Shown piece by piece: positions 43,159 to 51,235 of a DNA stretch of 64,000 nt. Below the pieces are notes generated by a model. The model did no database searches and was not told the DNA's origin. It saw only the letters and a program-made list of their open reading frames with translations. This DNA is from Streptomyces sp. CB02923. Its GTDB lineage: Bacteria; Actinomycetota; Actinomycetes; Streptomycetales; Streptomycetaceae. Made by a program: the position numbers and the translations under genes. Numbering within the stretch: position 1 is the first letter of the stretch; each line of letters begins with the position of its first letter. The stretch is from contig NZ_LWKZ01000023.1 in the NCBI RefSeq assembly GCF_001905005.1, positions 992,001-1,056,000 of the forward strand, given 5' to 3'.

Positions 43159-44130
43159 ATGGACACCCGCGTACTACGGACTTTCACGGCCTTGGCCCGC
43201 ACCGGCAGCTTCACCGCGGCCGCCGCGGAACTGCACCTCGCCCAGTCGACGGTCACCGTGCAGATCCGCGCCCTGGAGAAGGACCTGCGGGTCCGGCTCT
43301 TCGACCGCCTGCCCACCGGGGCTGTCCTCACCGAGACGGGGGCCCGCCTCCTGGAGCGGGCGCACCACGTGCTCGACGCCGAAGACCGCCTGCGGTACGA
43401 GGCGCACAGCGCGGCCCCGGTCGCGGGCAGCGTCACCATCGGAGCCAGTGAGTCCCTGTGCGCCTATCGCCTGCCGCTCGCGGTGGCCGCGCTGAGCCGG
43501 GGCCTGCCCACCGTCGGCATCCACATGCGCGCGGTGGTGACGCCCGCGGAGGCGGCGGAGCAACTCAGGGCGGGGCGCATCGATTTCGCCCTGCTGCTCG
43601 AATCCGACATCGACGTACCGCACCTGGAGGCGGAGGTCATCGGCCACGAGCCGCTGGCGCTCGTGGCCGCGTCCGGACACCCGCTCGCCCCCGCCGGGGC
43701 AGCACAGGAACGGCTGACATCACGGGAACGGCTGACATCACAGGAACAACTGGCATCGCAGGAACAGCTGAGCGGACAGGACTTCTTCCTGCTCGAAGAA
43801 GGCTGCTCCTACAGCGACGCCTTCGCCCGGCACCTGCTCGCCATGCCGGGAAAGCCCCCGCGCATGACGCGCTTCGGCAGTATCGAAGCGGTCCGCGCCT
43901 GCGTGGAGGCCGGACTCGGTCTCGCCCTGCTGCCGGTGGTCAGCGTGGCAGCCGACCTGGCGTCCGGCCGTCTCCGCACCGTCGAGAGCTTCCCCGGCGT
44001 CCCCGTCCAGATGCTGCGGCACCGCAGCCGCTGGCCCACCCCGGCGACGCAGACGGTCATGGCGCGGCTGAGGCGACTTGCCGCCGACGACTGGCCGGAC
44101 GGACGGTTCCGTGGCGGGGCACAGGACTGA
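43159..44130 (+). CDS. LysR-family transcriptional regulator
   Basis: A 323-residue protein with an N-terminal winged helix (RVLRTFTALARTGSFTAAAA, then AQSTVTVQIRALEKDL) and a periplasmic-binding-like effector domain (GSVTIGASESL, SYSDAFARHLL, VEAGLGLALLPVVSVAADL). GGGGAGGAG lies 8 bp before the ATG. The effector domain contains a four-copy in-frame repeat at 43705-43776 that most relatives should lack. It is divergent from phzF, which it probably activates. Confidence 0.9.
   Translation: MDTRVLRTFTALARTGSFTAAAAELHLAQSTVTVQIRALEKDLRVRLFDRLPTGAVLTETGARLLERAHHVLDAEDRLRYEAHSAAPVAGSVTIGASESLCAYRLPLAVAALSRGLPTVGIHMRAVVTPAEAAEQLRAGRIDFALLLESDIDVPHLEAEVIGHEPLALVAASGHPLAPAGAAQERLTSRERLTSQEQLASQEQLSGQDFFLLEEGCSYSDAFARHLLAMPGKPPRMTRFGSIEAVRACVEAGLGLALLPVVSVAADLASGRLRTVESFPGVPVQMLRHRSRWPTPATQTVMARLRRLAADDWPDGRFRGGAQD
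43705..43776 (+). repeat. 18-bp tandem repeat inside lysR
   Basis: Four units of CAGGAACGGCTGACATCA type, the first two differing by one base, encode (QERLTS)(RERLTS)(QEQLAS)(QEQLSG). They form a polar insertion in the effector domain, probably a surface loop generated by replication slippage. Confidence 0.9.
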
Positions 44131-44195
44131 TGCGCGGCGGGGCGCAAGGCTGATGCGCGGCGGGGCGCAAGGCTGATGCGTGGCAGGCGCAGGAC
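44128..44195. repeat. 23-bp tandem repeat starting at the lysR stop codon
   Basis: TGATGCGCGGCGGGGCGCAA plus GGC is repeated perfectly at 44128-44150 and 44151-44173, with a degenerate third copy to about 44195. The first TGA is the lysR stop codon, so the repeat array follows the end of the gene. No gene is present in it. Confidence 0.85.
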
Positions 44196-44229
44196 TGGCC
44201 TCGCCTCGCCCGGCCGTTCGCGGAGCGCC

Positions 44230-44427
44230 TCAGTCCCGTTGCGCCGCCTGGCCGTGGTCTTCCCGCGGGTCGAGTCCCAGGGCGTCGATCAGCATCGCCA
44301 GGTCGTCCGCGCTCTCGGCGCGCCCCGCGAGCACCAGGCGTGCCTGGCGGCGCTCCCGGTCGTGCGTCCGCCGTGCCGCGTCCGGGGCCGGTCCGGTGCT
44401 GTGGCTGTCCTCGTTCATGCCGGACAT
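44230..44427 (-). CDS. Small conserved actinobacterial protein, unknown function
   Basis: A 65-residue protein beginning MSGMNEDSHSTGPAP, with a basic middle (RRTHDRERRQ) and an amphipathic end ARLVLAGRAESADDLAMLID. The latter resembles a short protein recurrent in Streptomyces genomes. An alternative ATG is at 44418. No transmembrane segment is present. Confidence 0.55.
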   Translation of the reverse strand: MSGMNEDSHSTGPAPDAARRTHDRERRQARLVLAGRAESADDLAMLIDALGLDPREDHGQAAQRD

Positions 44428-44612
44428 GATCGGTGATCGGGTCCCTTCGGCGCGTGTCGGACGGGTCACTTTGGCCAAGTCTCTTCTGCGGCCCATGTCC
44501 GTCGGTCACCTTCCCTTCCACGGTCCCCGTCCCGCATTCCCCCGGCCCACTGTGAGACACGACTCGGTACGACGGGTGGCCCGGACCCGTACCCGGTTGT
44601 TAGGGAGGAGAC

Positions 44613-44927
44613 ATGAGTACGGAGAACGAGAACACGACGGGAACCGACGTACCGACGACGACCGACGTACCGCCCACGCTGACCGTGACGGCCGTGAGCA
44701 CCATCGAGCCGACCGCCCCCGACGACCGCGGATCCGACTCGTGGATGGTCATCGAGACCGCCGAACAGGGCCAGCTCCTCCTGAACCTGCCCGGTCCGCT
44801 GTTCCAGGCGGTCAAGCAGGCGGCCTACCTTCCGTCGCACCTCGCGGGCGACGGCCGGCTGCCGCTGAGCCGACAGGACAGCGCCGCCTACCGCGAGCGC
44901 GTCGCCGCCCTGGTGTCCACGGACTGA
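44613..44927 (+). CDS. Hypothetical small protein
   Basis: A 104-residue protein with AGGGAGGAG 5-6 bp before the ATG. The first 35 residues are Thr/Asp-rich and disordered (TTGTDVPTTTDVPPT). The rest, SDSWMVIETAEQGQLLLNLP and VKQAAYLPSHLAGDG, looks folded. It lacks a signal peptide. I do not recognise a family. It lies between two small minus-strand genes. Confidence 0.6.
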   Translation: MSTENENTTGTDVPTTTDVPPTLTVTAVSTIEPTAPDDRGSDSWMVIETAEQGQLLLNLPGPLFQAVKQAAYLPSHLAGDGRLPLSRQDSAAYRERVAALVSTD

Positions 44928-44953
44928 GCGGCGCACCCTCGCGCGCGGCGCCG

Positions 44954-45154
44954 CTACGGCAGATACCGTTCGAGCGCCGCCGGCCCCTTCTCCTCGATGA
45001 GTCTGCGGGCCTCCTCGACCCGCTCCGGCGTCACATCCAGTCCCCTGGCCATGACCAGGTCCTCCGGATCGAACGGGCGCTCGCCGCCCGTGTAGAGCTC
45101 CCGCAGCTTCGCGGCGCGGGTCCCGTCGGATCCCGGAGTGTTGTCCTTGCCCAT
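44954..45154 (-). CDS. Small conserved protein, unknown function
   Basis: A 66-residue helical protein, MGKDNTPGSDGTRAAKLREL, then DPEDLVMARGLDVTPERVEE and a short tail GPAALERYLP. GGGAGGC lies 5 bp upstream of the ATG. Acidic/basic patterning suggests a soluble regulator or adaptor; no function is assignable. It is convergent with the 104-residue protein, 26 bp apart. Confidence 0.65.
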   Translation of the reverse strand: MGKDNTPGSDGTRAAKLRELYTGGERPFDPEDLVMARGLDVTPERVEEARRLIEEKGPAALERYLP

Positions 45155-45660
45155 GGCGCCTCCCGAAAGATCGCTCGGGTCCGGAGAGTCCCGCCGGGCA
45201 GGCAGTGCCTCCGCTGCTTCCATCATGGGGCCGGTCCGGCACCGCCGCACGGCGTGCGGGTGCCGGTGGCCGGTGGCCGCGGAGGGGGCGCCGGGCGGGC
45301 AGTGCCTGCCGCCGCACCCGCCGTGCCCACGCTCGCCGGCCGGCCGTCGCCCCGCACTGTCCGCACCCCCGTTGGCGGGCGCCCCGCTCCGCTCCCCGTG
45401 CCCGGGTTCCGTGACGACCCTGCCGCCCGCGTGCCCGCGCCGTCCACCGGTGGGCTGTCCCGGACGTGTCCGGGACAGCGGCCGAACGCCATCGGACACG
45501 CCCGCCGGGGTGCCTGCCGCCTCCGGAGGCTGTTTCCGTACGCCGTGACGGCGTAGCGGTCTGTCGCCGTGGCCCGCGGTGTGCTTGTCTGGTCTGCCCT
45601 GTGCCGGTGTGAAGTGCACCTGACATGAGCCACCGGCCGTACGCGCGACCAGGGGGCCCG
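45155..45660. other. 506-bp intergenic region with a 24-bp palindrome
   Basis: No gene is supported; the open frames here are GC-bias artefacts without start signals. A perfect inverted repeat of 11-bp arms, CTGTCCCGGAC (45455-45465) and GTCCGGGACAG (45468-45478), separated by GT, is the strongest element and could be an operator or terminator. The promoter of the SGNH hydrolase must lie in the last 150 bp. Confidence 0.5.
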
Positions 45661-46686
45661 ATGACCCAGCGCCGACCGGTACCGCTGCTCGGCGCGGTGG
45701 CCCTGGCCCTGGCCGGGGTCTTCGGCTGGAGCGTCGTCTTCGCCTCCGACCCCACGGACACACCGTCCGCCCCGCGGCCGACCGCGAGCACCCCGACATC
45801 CGGCGGCACGAAGCCCGAACGGTCCGCCCATGCAGTCCCCGAACCCTCCACCCACGCAGTCCCCGAGCCGCCCGCCCGTGCCGTCCCGGAACCGTCCGCC
45901 CGTGCCGTACCGGAACCGTCCGCCCGTGCCGTACCCGCTCTGTACCTCGGCGACTCGCTGGCCATGGAGAGCCAGGACGCACTCGCCGGACACCTCGGCG
46001 CGACCGGGCGGGCCACGCTGCACAGCGCTCCGCACTCCGGCACGGCGCTGTGCGACTACCTGACGGCCTGGCGGGGGAAAACGCTGGTCCCCGCGCGGGA
46101 CAAGGCGGCCGCGCTGGTACGGACGGTGCGCCCGCGCGTCGTGATCCTCCAGTTCTGGGGCAACGCCTGGGGCTACACGCCGTGCATGGCGGGCGCCACG
46201 TACGGTACGGCGGGCTACTACGACCGGTACGCCGCGGACGCGCGGGCGCTGACCGAGGAGATCGCCGTGGCGGCACGGGCCGCCGGTCTCGCCCGGCCGA
46301 AGATCGTATGGGTCTCCCAGGCGCCCGACGCCTTCCACCCGGACCGGATCCGCAGGGTGAACGCCGTCTACGCGGAGCGGGCCGCCGCGTCCGGTGACCT
46401 GTACGCGGACGCGGGCCGTACGCTCGGCCCCGCCGACGACCGCCACCGGTGGACCCGCCAACTGCCCTGCGACGCCTACGAACGCGCACACCCCGCGTAC
46501 TGCACCCACCCGGCCCCCGGCGGCGGCATCACCGACCTGCACCGCACCGACGACGCCCTGCACTTCTGCCTGGCCCCGCCGACCACCACACCTCGCCCCT
46601 GCCCCGTACGGTCGCCGGGCATCGGCCGCTTCGCCCGCGCCGTGACGGCAGCGGTCGACGGCTGGCTGCGGGGCGCCTCCGGCTGA
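45661..46686 (+). CDS. Secreted or membrane-anchored SGNH hydrolase
   Basis: A 341-residue protein with an N-terminal signal or anchor (PLLGAVALALAGVFGWSVVF), a Pro/Ala-rich linker made of five AVPEPSAR-type 24-bp repeats (45832-45931), then an SGNH domain: block I LYLGDSLAMESQ, a GNAWGYTPC segment in place of block III, and a late DALHFCL region. Family members are extracellular esterases or acetylxylan/peptidoglycan deacetylases. AGGGGG precedes the ATG at 45661; ATG 45625 is an alternative with a weaker signal peptide. Confidence 0.75.
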   Translation: MTQRRPVPLLGAVALALAGVFGWSVVFASDPTDTPSAPRPTASTPTSGGTKPERSAHAVPEPSTHAVPEPPARAVPEPSARAVPEPSARAVPALYLGDSLAMESQDALAGHLGATGRATLHSAPHSGTALCDYLTAWRGKTLVPARDKAAALVRTVRPRVVILQFWGNAWGYTPCMAGATYGTAGYYDRYAADARALTEEIAVAARAAGLARPKIVWVSQAPDAFHPDRIRRVNAVYAERAAASGDLYADAGRTLGPADDRHRWTRQLPCDAYERAHPAYCTHPAPGGGITDLHRTDDALHFCLAPPTTTPRPCPVRSPGIGRFARAVTAAVDGWLRGASG

Positions 46687-46780
46687 CAGAGGCTCACCGG
46701 AACGCCGGGGGACCGGCCGGCGCCGACGGCTCAAGGGGGCCACCGGCAGGAAGGACTCCCACAGCGGTCACAATCTAGGG

Positions 46781-47194
46781 GTGTCCAAAAACCACGCGCG
46801 CCGTCGAACGGCGACCGACCCTTCCGCACCCTGCCCCTGCGGACTTCAGGCGTCCTACGGAGAGTGCTGCGCCCGCTTCCACCAGGGCCAGGCGGCAGCC
46901 CCCACGGCCGAGCGGCTGATGCGCTCGCGCTACAGCGCCTTCGCGGCCGGTGACGCACCGTACCTGCTGCGCACCTGGCACCCCGCGACCCGCCCGGCGG
47001 ACCTGGAGTTCGAGCCGGGGCAGCGGTGGACACGTCTGGAGATCGTCGCCACGACGGGCGGCAGCGCCTTCCACAGCGAGGGCACCGTCCAATTCCGGGC
47101 GCACTACACGCTGAACGGCGAGTCCGGCGTCCAGGAGGAGAACAGCCGCTTCGTGCGGGACGAGGGCGCCTGGGTGTACCTGAGCGAGCTGTGA
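46781..47194 (+). CDS. YchJ-family (UPF0225) SEC-C protein
   Basis: A 137-residue protein with a SEC-C-type zinc motif CPCGLQASYGECCARFHQG at residues 18-36, followed by the NTF2-like domain motif AERLMRSRYSAFAAGD and the end ENSRFVRDEGAWVYL. This is the canonical YchJ layout and length. Molecular role is unknown in the family. The start codon is GTG. Confidence 0.9.
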   Translation: MSKNHARRRTATDPSAPCPCGLQASYGECCARFHQGQAAAPTAERLMRSRYSAFAAGDAPYLLRTWHPATRPADLEFEPGQRWTRLEIVATTGGSAFHSEGTVQFRAHYTLNGESGVQEENSRFVRDEGAWVYLSEL

Positions 47195-47291
47195 GCGCGC
47201 CGGACGGCCGTACGGGAAGCCGTCCGGCCCCGTACGGCCGCCCGGTCCCGTAACTCCGTGGCCCGTACCGCCGCCCGTCGGCCCTTCCGGC

Positions 47292-47669
47292 TCAGCGGCC
47301 GCCGCGCAGCTGCTCCAGCTCGCGCCGGTCGCGCTTGGTGGGGCGTCCGGCGCCGCGGTCCCGGTGCCCGACCGCGGCGATCTCCTCGCGGGGCGGCGGC
47401 GGGGGACTGTTGTCGACGAAGCACTCCGCGGCGACCGCGGCGCCGACCCGCTTGCTCACCAGGCGTGAGACCACGACGACCCGCTCGCGCCCGGCGTGCC
47501 GCAGCCGGACCTCGTCGCCCGTGCGCACCGCGTAAGCGGCCTTCACCCGCTCGCCGTTGACCCGTACATGCCCGCCGCGACACGCCGTCGCGGCCATCGA
47601 ACGCGTCTTGGTCAGCCGGACGGACCAGATCCAGCTGTCGACGCGCACCGTTCCCTCGTCTGAAGCCAT
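47292..47669 (-). CDS. S4-domain RNA-binding protein, Hsp15-like
   Basis: A 125-residue protein, VRVDSWIWSVRLTKTRSMAA, CRGGHVRVNGERVKAAYAVR, GDEVRLR: an S4 fold of the heat-shock protein 15 type, which in Escherichia coli rescues nascent chain-carrying 50S subunits. A Pro-rich linker and a basic C-terminus (RPTKRDRRELEQLRGGR) follow. It lies downstream of ku in the same direction, 74 bp away. Confidence 0.85.
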   Translation of the reverse strand: MASDEGTVRVDSWIWSVRLTKTRSMAATACRGGHVRVNGERVKAAYAVRTGDEVRLRHAGRERVVVVSRLVSKRVGAAVAAECFVDNSPPPPPREEIAAVGHRDRGAGRPTKRDRRELEQLRGGR

Positions 47670-47743
47670 GCACCGACTCTAAGGCCCCGGGCGGCCCCGC
47701 AGGCCCGGCCCGCACCTGCCGGGGCCGTGTGCGGCGGACCGCC

Positions 47744-48841
47744 TCAGGCCGACGCCTTCTTGCCGGTCCGCTTCGCGGTGCTCTTCTTCGCGGCGGACTT
47801 GGACGTGGACTTCTTCGCCGCGGCCTTCCTGCCGCCCCCGCCGGCCGCCGTCTTCTTCGCGCCGGACCCGCCCGACGACCTGCCGGAGGAGGTCTTCTTG
47901 GCGGCGGACCCGGACGTCTTACGGGCCGCCGCCGTCTTCTTGGCGCCACGGCCGGACGCGGCCTTCGCCGCCGTCTTCTTCGCCGCGCCCCGGCCCCGGA
48001 TCGGCGTGACCGACGCCGACTCCTCGTCCTGCTCCGCCCCGTCGCTCCCGCCGTCCTCCCCGCGCGACTCGCGCGCCGCGCGGACGCTGTTCTCCAGCGC
48101 GGCCATGAGGTCGATGACCTTGCCGCCGGTGCCCGGCGCGGCGCGGGGCGCGGCCGGTTCGCCGCCCTCCAGCTTCGCCGCGACCAGCTCCTCGACGGCC
48201 TCCCGGTAGTCGTCGTGCAGTTCGGACTCGTCCAGCTCGCCGAGCGAGTCCATCAGGGTCTCGGCGAGGGTCAGCTCGTTCTCCCGGATCTCGACCTTGT
48301 CGCTCGGGGCGACGGTGCGCGCCGAGCGGATCTGGTCCGGCCACAGCAGGGTGTGCATGGCAATCGCCCCGTCGTGCGACCGGAGCATGGCCAGGGTCTC
48401 CCGCCCGTGCATGGCCACCTTGCCGATCGCGACCTTCTCCTGGTGCTCCAGCGCGTCCCGCAGCAAGGCGTACGGCTTCGTGGCGGCGGCGCCGTTGGGT
48501 CCCAGGAAGTAGGACTTGTCCAGCTGGAGCGGGTCGATCTCGTCCGCGCCGACGAAGGCCAGGATGGTCAGGGTCTTGGTCGTCGGCAGCGGCAGTCTGG
48601 CCAGGTCCTCGTCGGTGATCGGCACGATGGTGTCGTCCGCGGCCTGGAAGCCCTTGCCGACCTCCTCGTTGGGGACCTCCTCGCCGTCCAGCTCGCAGAC
48701 CTTGCGGTAGTGGATCCGGCCGCCGTCCTTCTCGTGGATGCGGACGAACGAGACCGACGCGGTGCGCTCGGTCGCGCTGTAGGTCTTCACGGGGATGCTG
48801 ACCAGCCCGAAGGAGATGGACCCGTTCCAAACAGAGCGCAT
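47744..48841 (-). CDS. ku: Non-homologous end joining protein Ku
   Basis: A 365-residue protein starting MRSVWNGSISFGLVSIPVKT, with the Ku core CELDGEEVPNEEVGKGF and the bridge region ending at about residue 255. The C-terminal 80 residues are a Lys/Ala repeat tail (AAKKTAAK, AKKSTSKSAAKK) resembling eukaryotic-type DNA-binding tails seen in actinobacterial Ku. Ku binds DNA ends and recruits LigD. It is divergent (41 bp) from a LigD polymerase-domain gene. Confidence 0.95.
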   Translation of the reverse strand: MRSVWNGSISFGLVSIPVKTYSATERTASVSFVRIHEKDGGRIHYRKVCELDGEEVPNEEVGKGFQAADDTIVPITDEDLARLPLPTTKTLTILAFVGADEIDPLQLDKSYFLGPNGAAATKPYALLRDALEHQEKVAIGKVAMHGRETLAMLRSHDGAIAMHTLLWPDQIRSARTVAPSDKVEIRENELTLAETLMDSLGELDESELHDDYREAVEELVAAKLEGGEPAAPRAAPGTGGKVIDLMAALENSVRAARESRGEDGGSDGAEQDEESASVTPIRGRGAAKKTAAKAASGRGAKKTAAARKTSGSAAKKTSSGRSSGGSGAKKTAAGGGGRKAAAKKSTSKSAAKKSTAKRTGKKASA

Positions 48842-48882
48842 GTCTCATCCCTCGTGTGGAATTTGTATGGGATTCTCATCGT

Positions 48883-49770
48883 ATGTCGCCAATCACCGTC
48901 GTGGAGGGGCGGCGGCTGTCGCTCACCAACCTGGACAAGGTCCTGTATCCGCGGACCGGCACCACCAAGGGCGAGCTGCTGCACTACTACGCCACCACCG
49001 CGGGCGCGCTCCTCGCCCACGTCCACGACCGGCCCGTCTCCTTCCTGCGGTATCCCGACGGGCCCGACGGCCAGCAGTTCTTCACCAAGAATGTCCCGCC
49101 CGGCACGCCCGCATGGGTGAAGACCACCGAGGTCCCCGGCAGTACGGCGAAGTCCCGGCAGCAGGTCCTGATCCGGGACGTACCGACCCTGATGTGGGCC
49201 GCCAACCTCGTCGTGGAGCTGCACACACCCCAGTGGACCGCCGCCGCGCCGCGCGTCGCGGACCGCCTCGTGTTCGACCTGGACCCGGGGGAGCCGGCCA
49301 CCGTCGTGGAGTGCTGCAGGGTGGCTCGGTGGCTGCGCGAGCGCCTGATGGCCGACGGCCTCAACGTCTACGCGAAGACCAGCGGCTCCAAGGGCCTGCA
49401 CATCCTCGTACCGATCGAACCGGCCCCCTCGGACGACGTCACGGCGTACGCCAAGGGCATCGCCGTCGAGGCCGAGCGGACGCTGCCCGGCCACGTCGTG
49501 CACCGGATGACCAAGGCCCTGCGGCCCGGGAAGGTCTTCATCGACTTCTCGCAGAACGCGGCCTCGAAGACCACCGCCGCCCCCTACACGGTGCGCGCCC
49601 GCGAGCTGCCGACCGTGTCCGCCCCCGTGACCTGGGACGAGATCGAGGGCTGTACGGAACCGGCGCAGCTCACGTTCCTCTTCGGCGACGTCGCCGGGCG
49701 CCGGGAGCGCCACGGCGACCTGCTCGCGCCCCTGCTCAACCTCAACCGGGCCCGCCCGCTGCCCGGCTGA
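48883..49770 (+). CDS. LigD-type primase-polymerase (NHEJ polymerase domain only)
   Basis: A 295-residue protein with the LigD POL motifs LDKVLYPRTGTTKGELLHYY, FFTKNVPPGTPAW, LVFDLDPGEPATV (metal-binding DLD) and KTSGSKGLHILVPI. It contains no ligase or phosphoesterase domain, as is common in Streptomyces where these parts are separate genes. It adds nucleotides during end joining together with Ku. The ATG at 48883 (MSPITVVEGRRLSL) fits the family start better than 48856. Confidence 0.92.
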   Translation: MSPITVVEGRRLSLTNLDKVLYPRTGTTKGELLHYYATTAGALLAHVHDRPVSFLRYPDGPDGQQFFTKNVPPGTPAWVKTTEVPGSTAKSRQQVLIRDVPTLMWAANLVVELHTPQWTAAAPRVADRLVFDLDPGEPATVVECCRVARWLRERLMADGLNVYAKTSGSKGLHILVPIEPAPSDDVTAYAKGIAVEAERTLPGHVVHRMTKALRPGKVFIDFSQNAASKTTAAPYTVRARELPTVSAPVTWDEIEGCTEPAQLTFLFGDVAGRRERHGDLLAPLLNLNRARPLPG

Positions 49771-49840
49771 CGTCCGGGGCCGCACCTGCGTCGAACGCGT
49801 ACGGAATACGTCATTCGACGTAGCCGGTGATGACGCGGTC

Positions 49841-49879
49841 AGGTGCCACGTTCCCATGCCAACGGTGTGAACGGCACCT
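49841..49879. promoter_or_regulatory. Inverted repeat upstream of the protease gene
   Basis: AGGTGCC (49841-49847) and GGCACCT (49873-49879) are perfect complements 25 bp apart in the 275-bp region before snapalysin. The position, about 170 bp upstream, suits a regulator site or a 3' hairpin of ligD. No mprR-like LysR gene adjoins the protease here. Confidence 0.4.
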
Positions 49880-50045
49880 TCCACGCGCCATGAACCTTTG
49901 GTGACAAGGGGGTTGCGGCTGCCCGTACGCCCGGACTCCCGGGGCGATGTCACGGCGCTATCGCCAAAAGCTGTCATCCGCTGGAGACCTTGATTCCTTC
50001 ACAATCCCGGTACCAAATCCCTCCCACGGATGAAGAGGTTCCCCC

Positions 50046-50705
50046 ATGAGACCCACCCGTACGGTTCTCACCGCCGTGCTCGGCCTCGGTCTGGCCGCCT
50101 CCCTCGGTACCGTCCCCGCGACCGCCGCCTCCGCCCCGGCCGCCCCCGCGAACGTCTCCACCCAGGCCTCCGTGGCCAAGTACGCCGGCTCGGCCGAGGA
50201 GGCCGCGGCCAACAAGGCGTTCTTCCAGGCCGTCATGAAGGCCGCCGCCGCCAAGCGCGCGGCGACGCCCGGCGTCCAGGCGGTCACCGTCACGTACAAC
50301 GCGAGCAGCGCCCCCACCTTCCGCAGCCAGATAGCGCGCAGCACGCAGATCTGGAACAGCTCGGTGAACAACGTGAAGCTCCAGGAAGGCTCCAGGGGCG
50401 ACTTCACGTACCGCGAGGGCAACGACTCCCGCGGCTCCTACGCGAGCACCGACGGCCACGGCCGGGGCTACATCTTCCTCGACTACCGGCAGAACCAGCA
50501 GTACAACTCCACCCGCGTGGTGGCCCACGAGACGGGTCACGTCCTCGGTCTGCCCGACCACTACTCGGGCCCGTGCAGCGAGCTGATGTCGGGTGGCGGC
50601 CCCGGCACCTCCTGTCAGAACACCAACCCGAACGCGCAGGAGCGCGCCCGGGTGGACGCACTGTGGCGCAACGGCCTGGTGGCGCAGATCGCCCCGGTCT
50701 CCTGA
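50046..50705 (+). CDS. snpA: Snapalysin-family extracellular zinc metalloprotease (M7)
   Basis: A 219-residue preproprotein: a signal peptide (RTVLTAVLGLGLAASLGTVP, cleavage near ATAASA), a propeptide to about residue 80 and a mature domain beginning around QAVTVTYNASSAP. The active site HETGHVLGLPD provides His161, Glu162, His165 and the third ligand Asp171, the HExxHxxGxxD motif peculiar to snapalysin. ELMSGGGPGTSCQ supplies the Met-turn. The size matches Streptomyces small neutral proteases. GAAGAGG lies 7 bp upstream of the ATG. Confidence 0.95.
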   Translation: MRPTRTVLTAVLGLGLAASLGTVPATAASAPAAPANVSTQASVAKYAGSAEEAAANKAFFQAVMKAAAAKRAATPGVQAVTVTYNASSAPTFRSQIARSTQIWNSSVNNVKLQEGSRGDFTYREGNDSRGSYASTDGHGRGYIFLDYRQNQQYNSTRVVAHETGHVLGLPDHYSGPCSELMSGGGPGTSCQNTNPNAQERARVDALWRNGLVAQIAPVS

Positions 50706-50727
50706 TCTTCCGGCTGATCCTCTGACG

Positions 50728-50769
50728 ACTGCCGCGCAGCGGGGCCGGTGCCCCTCTGCGCGGCAGTCG
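50728..50769. terminator. Strong terminator after snpA
   Basis: GACTGCCGCGCAG (50728-50740) and CTGCGCGGCAGTC (50757-50769) form a perfect 13-bp stem, with GGGGC-CGGT-GCCCC stacking inside. It begins 22 bp after the stop codon. Confidence 0.9.
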
Positions 50770-51235
50770 CGCGTCTGCGGTGAGTGCGGACGGCCGGGCC
50801 GCGGTCGGGCGACGGGGGTCATCCGCGGTCGGTGGTCGGTGGTCGGCGGTTCGCGGGGGAGCGATATGCGTCACATCGGTCCGGTTTGGTGGATCGACAC
50901 TCGGTGGTTTATCGTTCAATTGATCACGGGCGTGTGGACCTTTCATCGCGAGATGACCGATGTCCCGCCCGTTTCCGGACCGCCCCGGCCAGCTCCCCCC
51001 GTCTGGCCGGGGCATTCTCCGTTCCGGCACCGACACGCCGGTTCCCGCCCTCCCACCGCGTGTCGAAAAGCGATCGGGTGCCTTCGTCGCGTGACCGGCG
51101 TGGTAATGATCGTGCCGACGGTCCCCGGGCGGAGACGAGCCTCAGGGCTGGAACCCGGCCGGGCGGGCACACGCAGACGTGCCGGCCTGTCGCACGGTGC
51201 GGTCGCGGTGCCCGGCGGGACGGGAGGGAATCGGC
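50770..51235. promoter_or_regulatory. 466-bp region upstream of crtY
   Basis: No gene is supported. A relatively AT-rich stretch at 50864-50960 includes the palindrome TCAATTGA (50916-50923) and probably contains the crtYU promoter. The untranslated leader would be about 250-300 bp unless a second promoter lies nearer crtY. No obvious riboswitch is recognised. Confidence 0.4.

Noticed and set aside
47919..48848. Second minus-strand frame of 309 codons overlapping ku
   Set aside because: It is the +1-frame shadow of ku; only the ku frame has family motifs.
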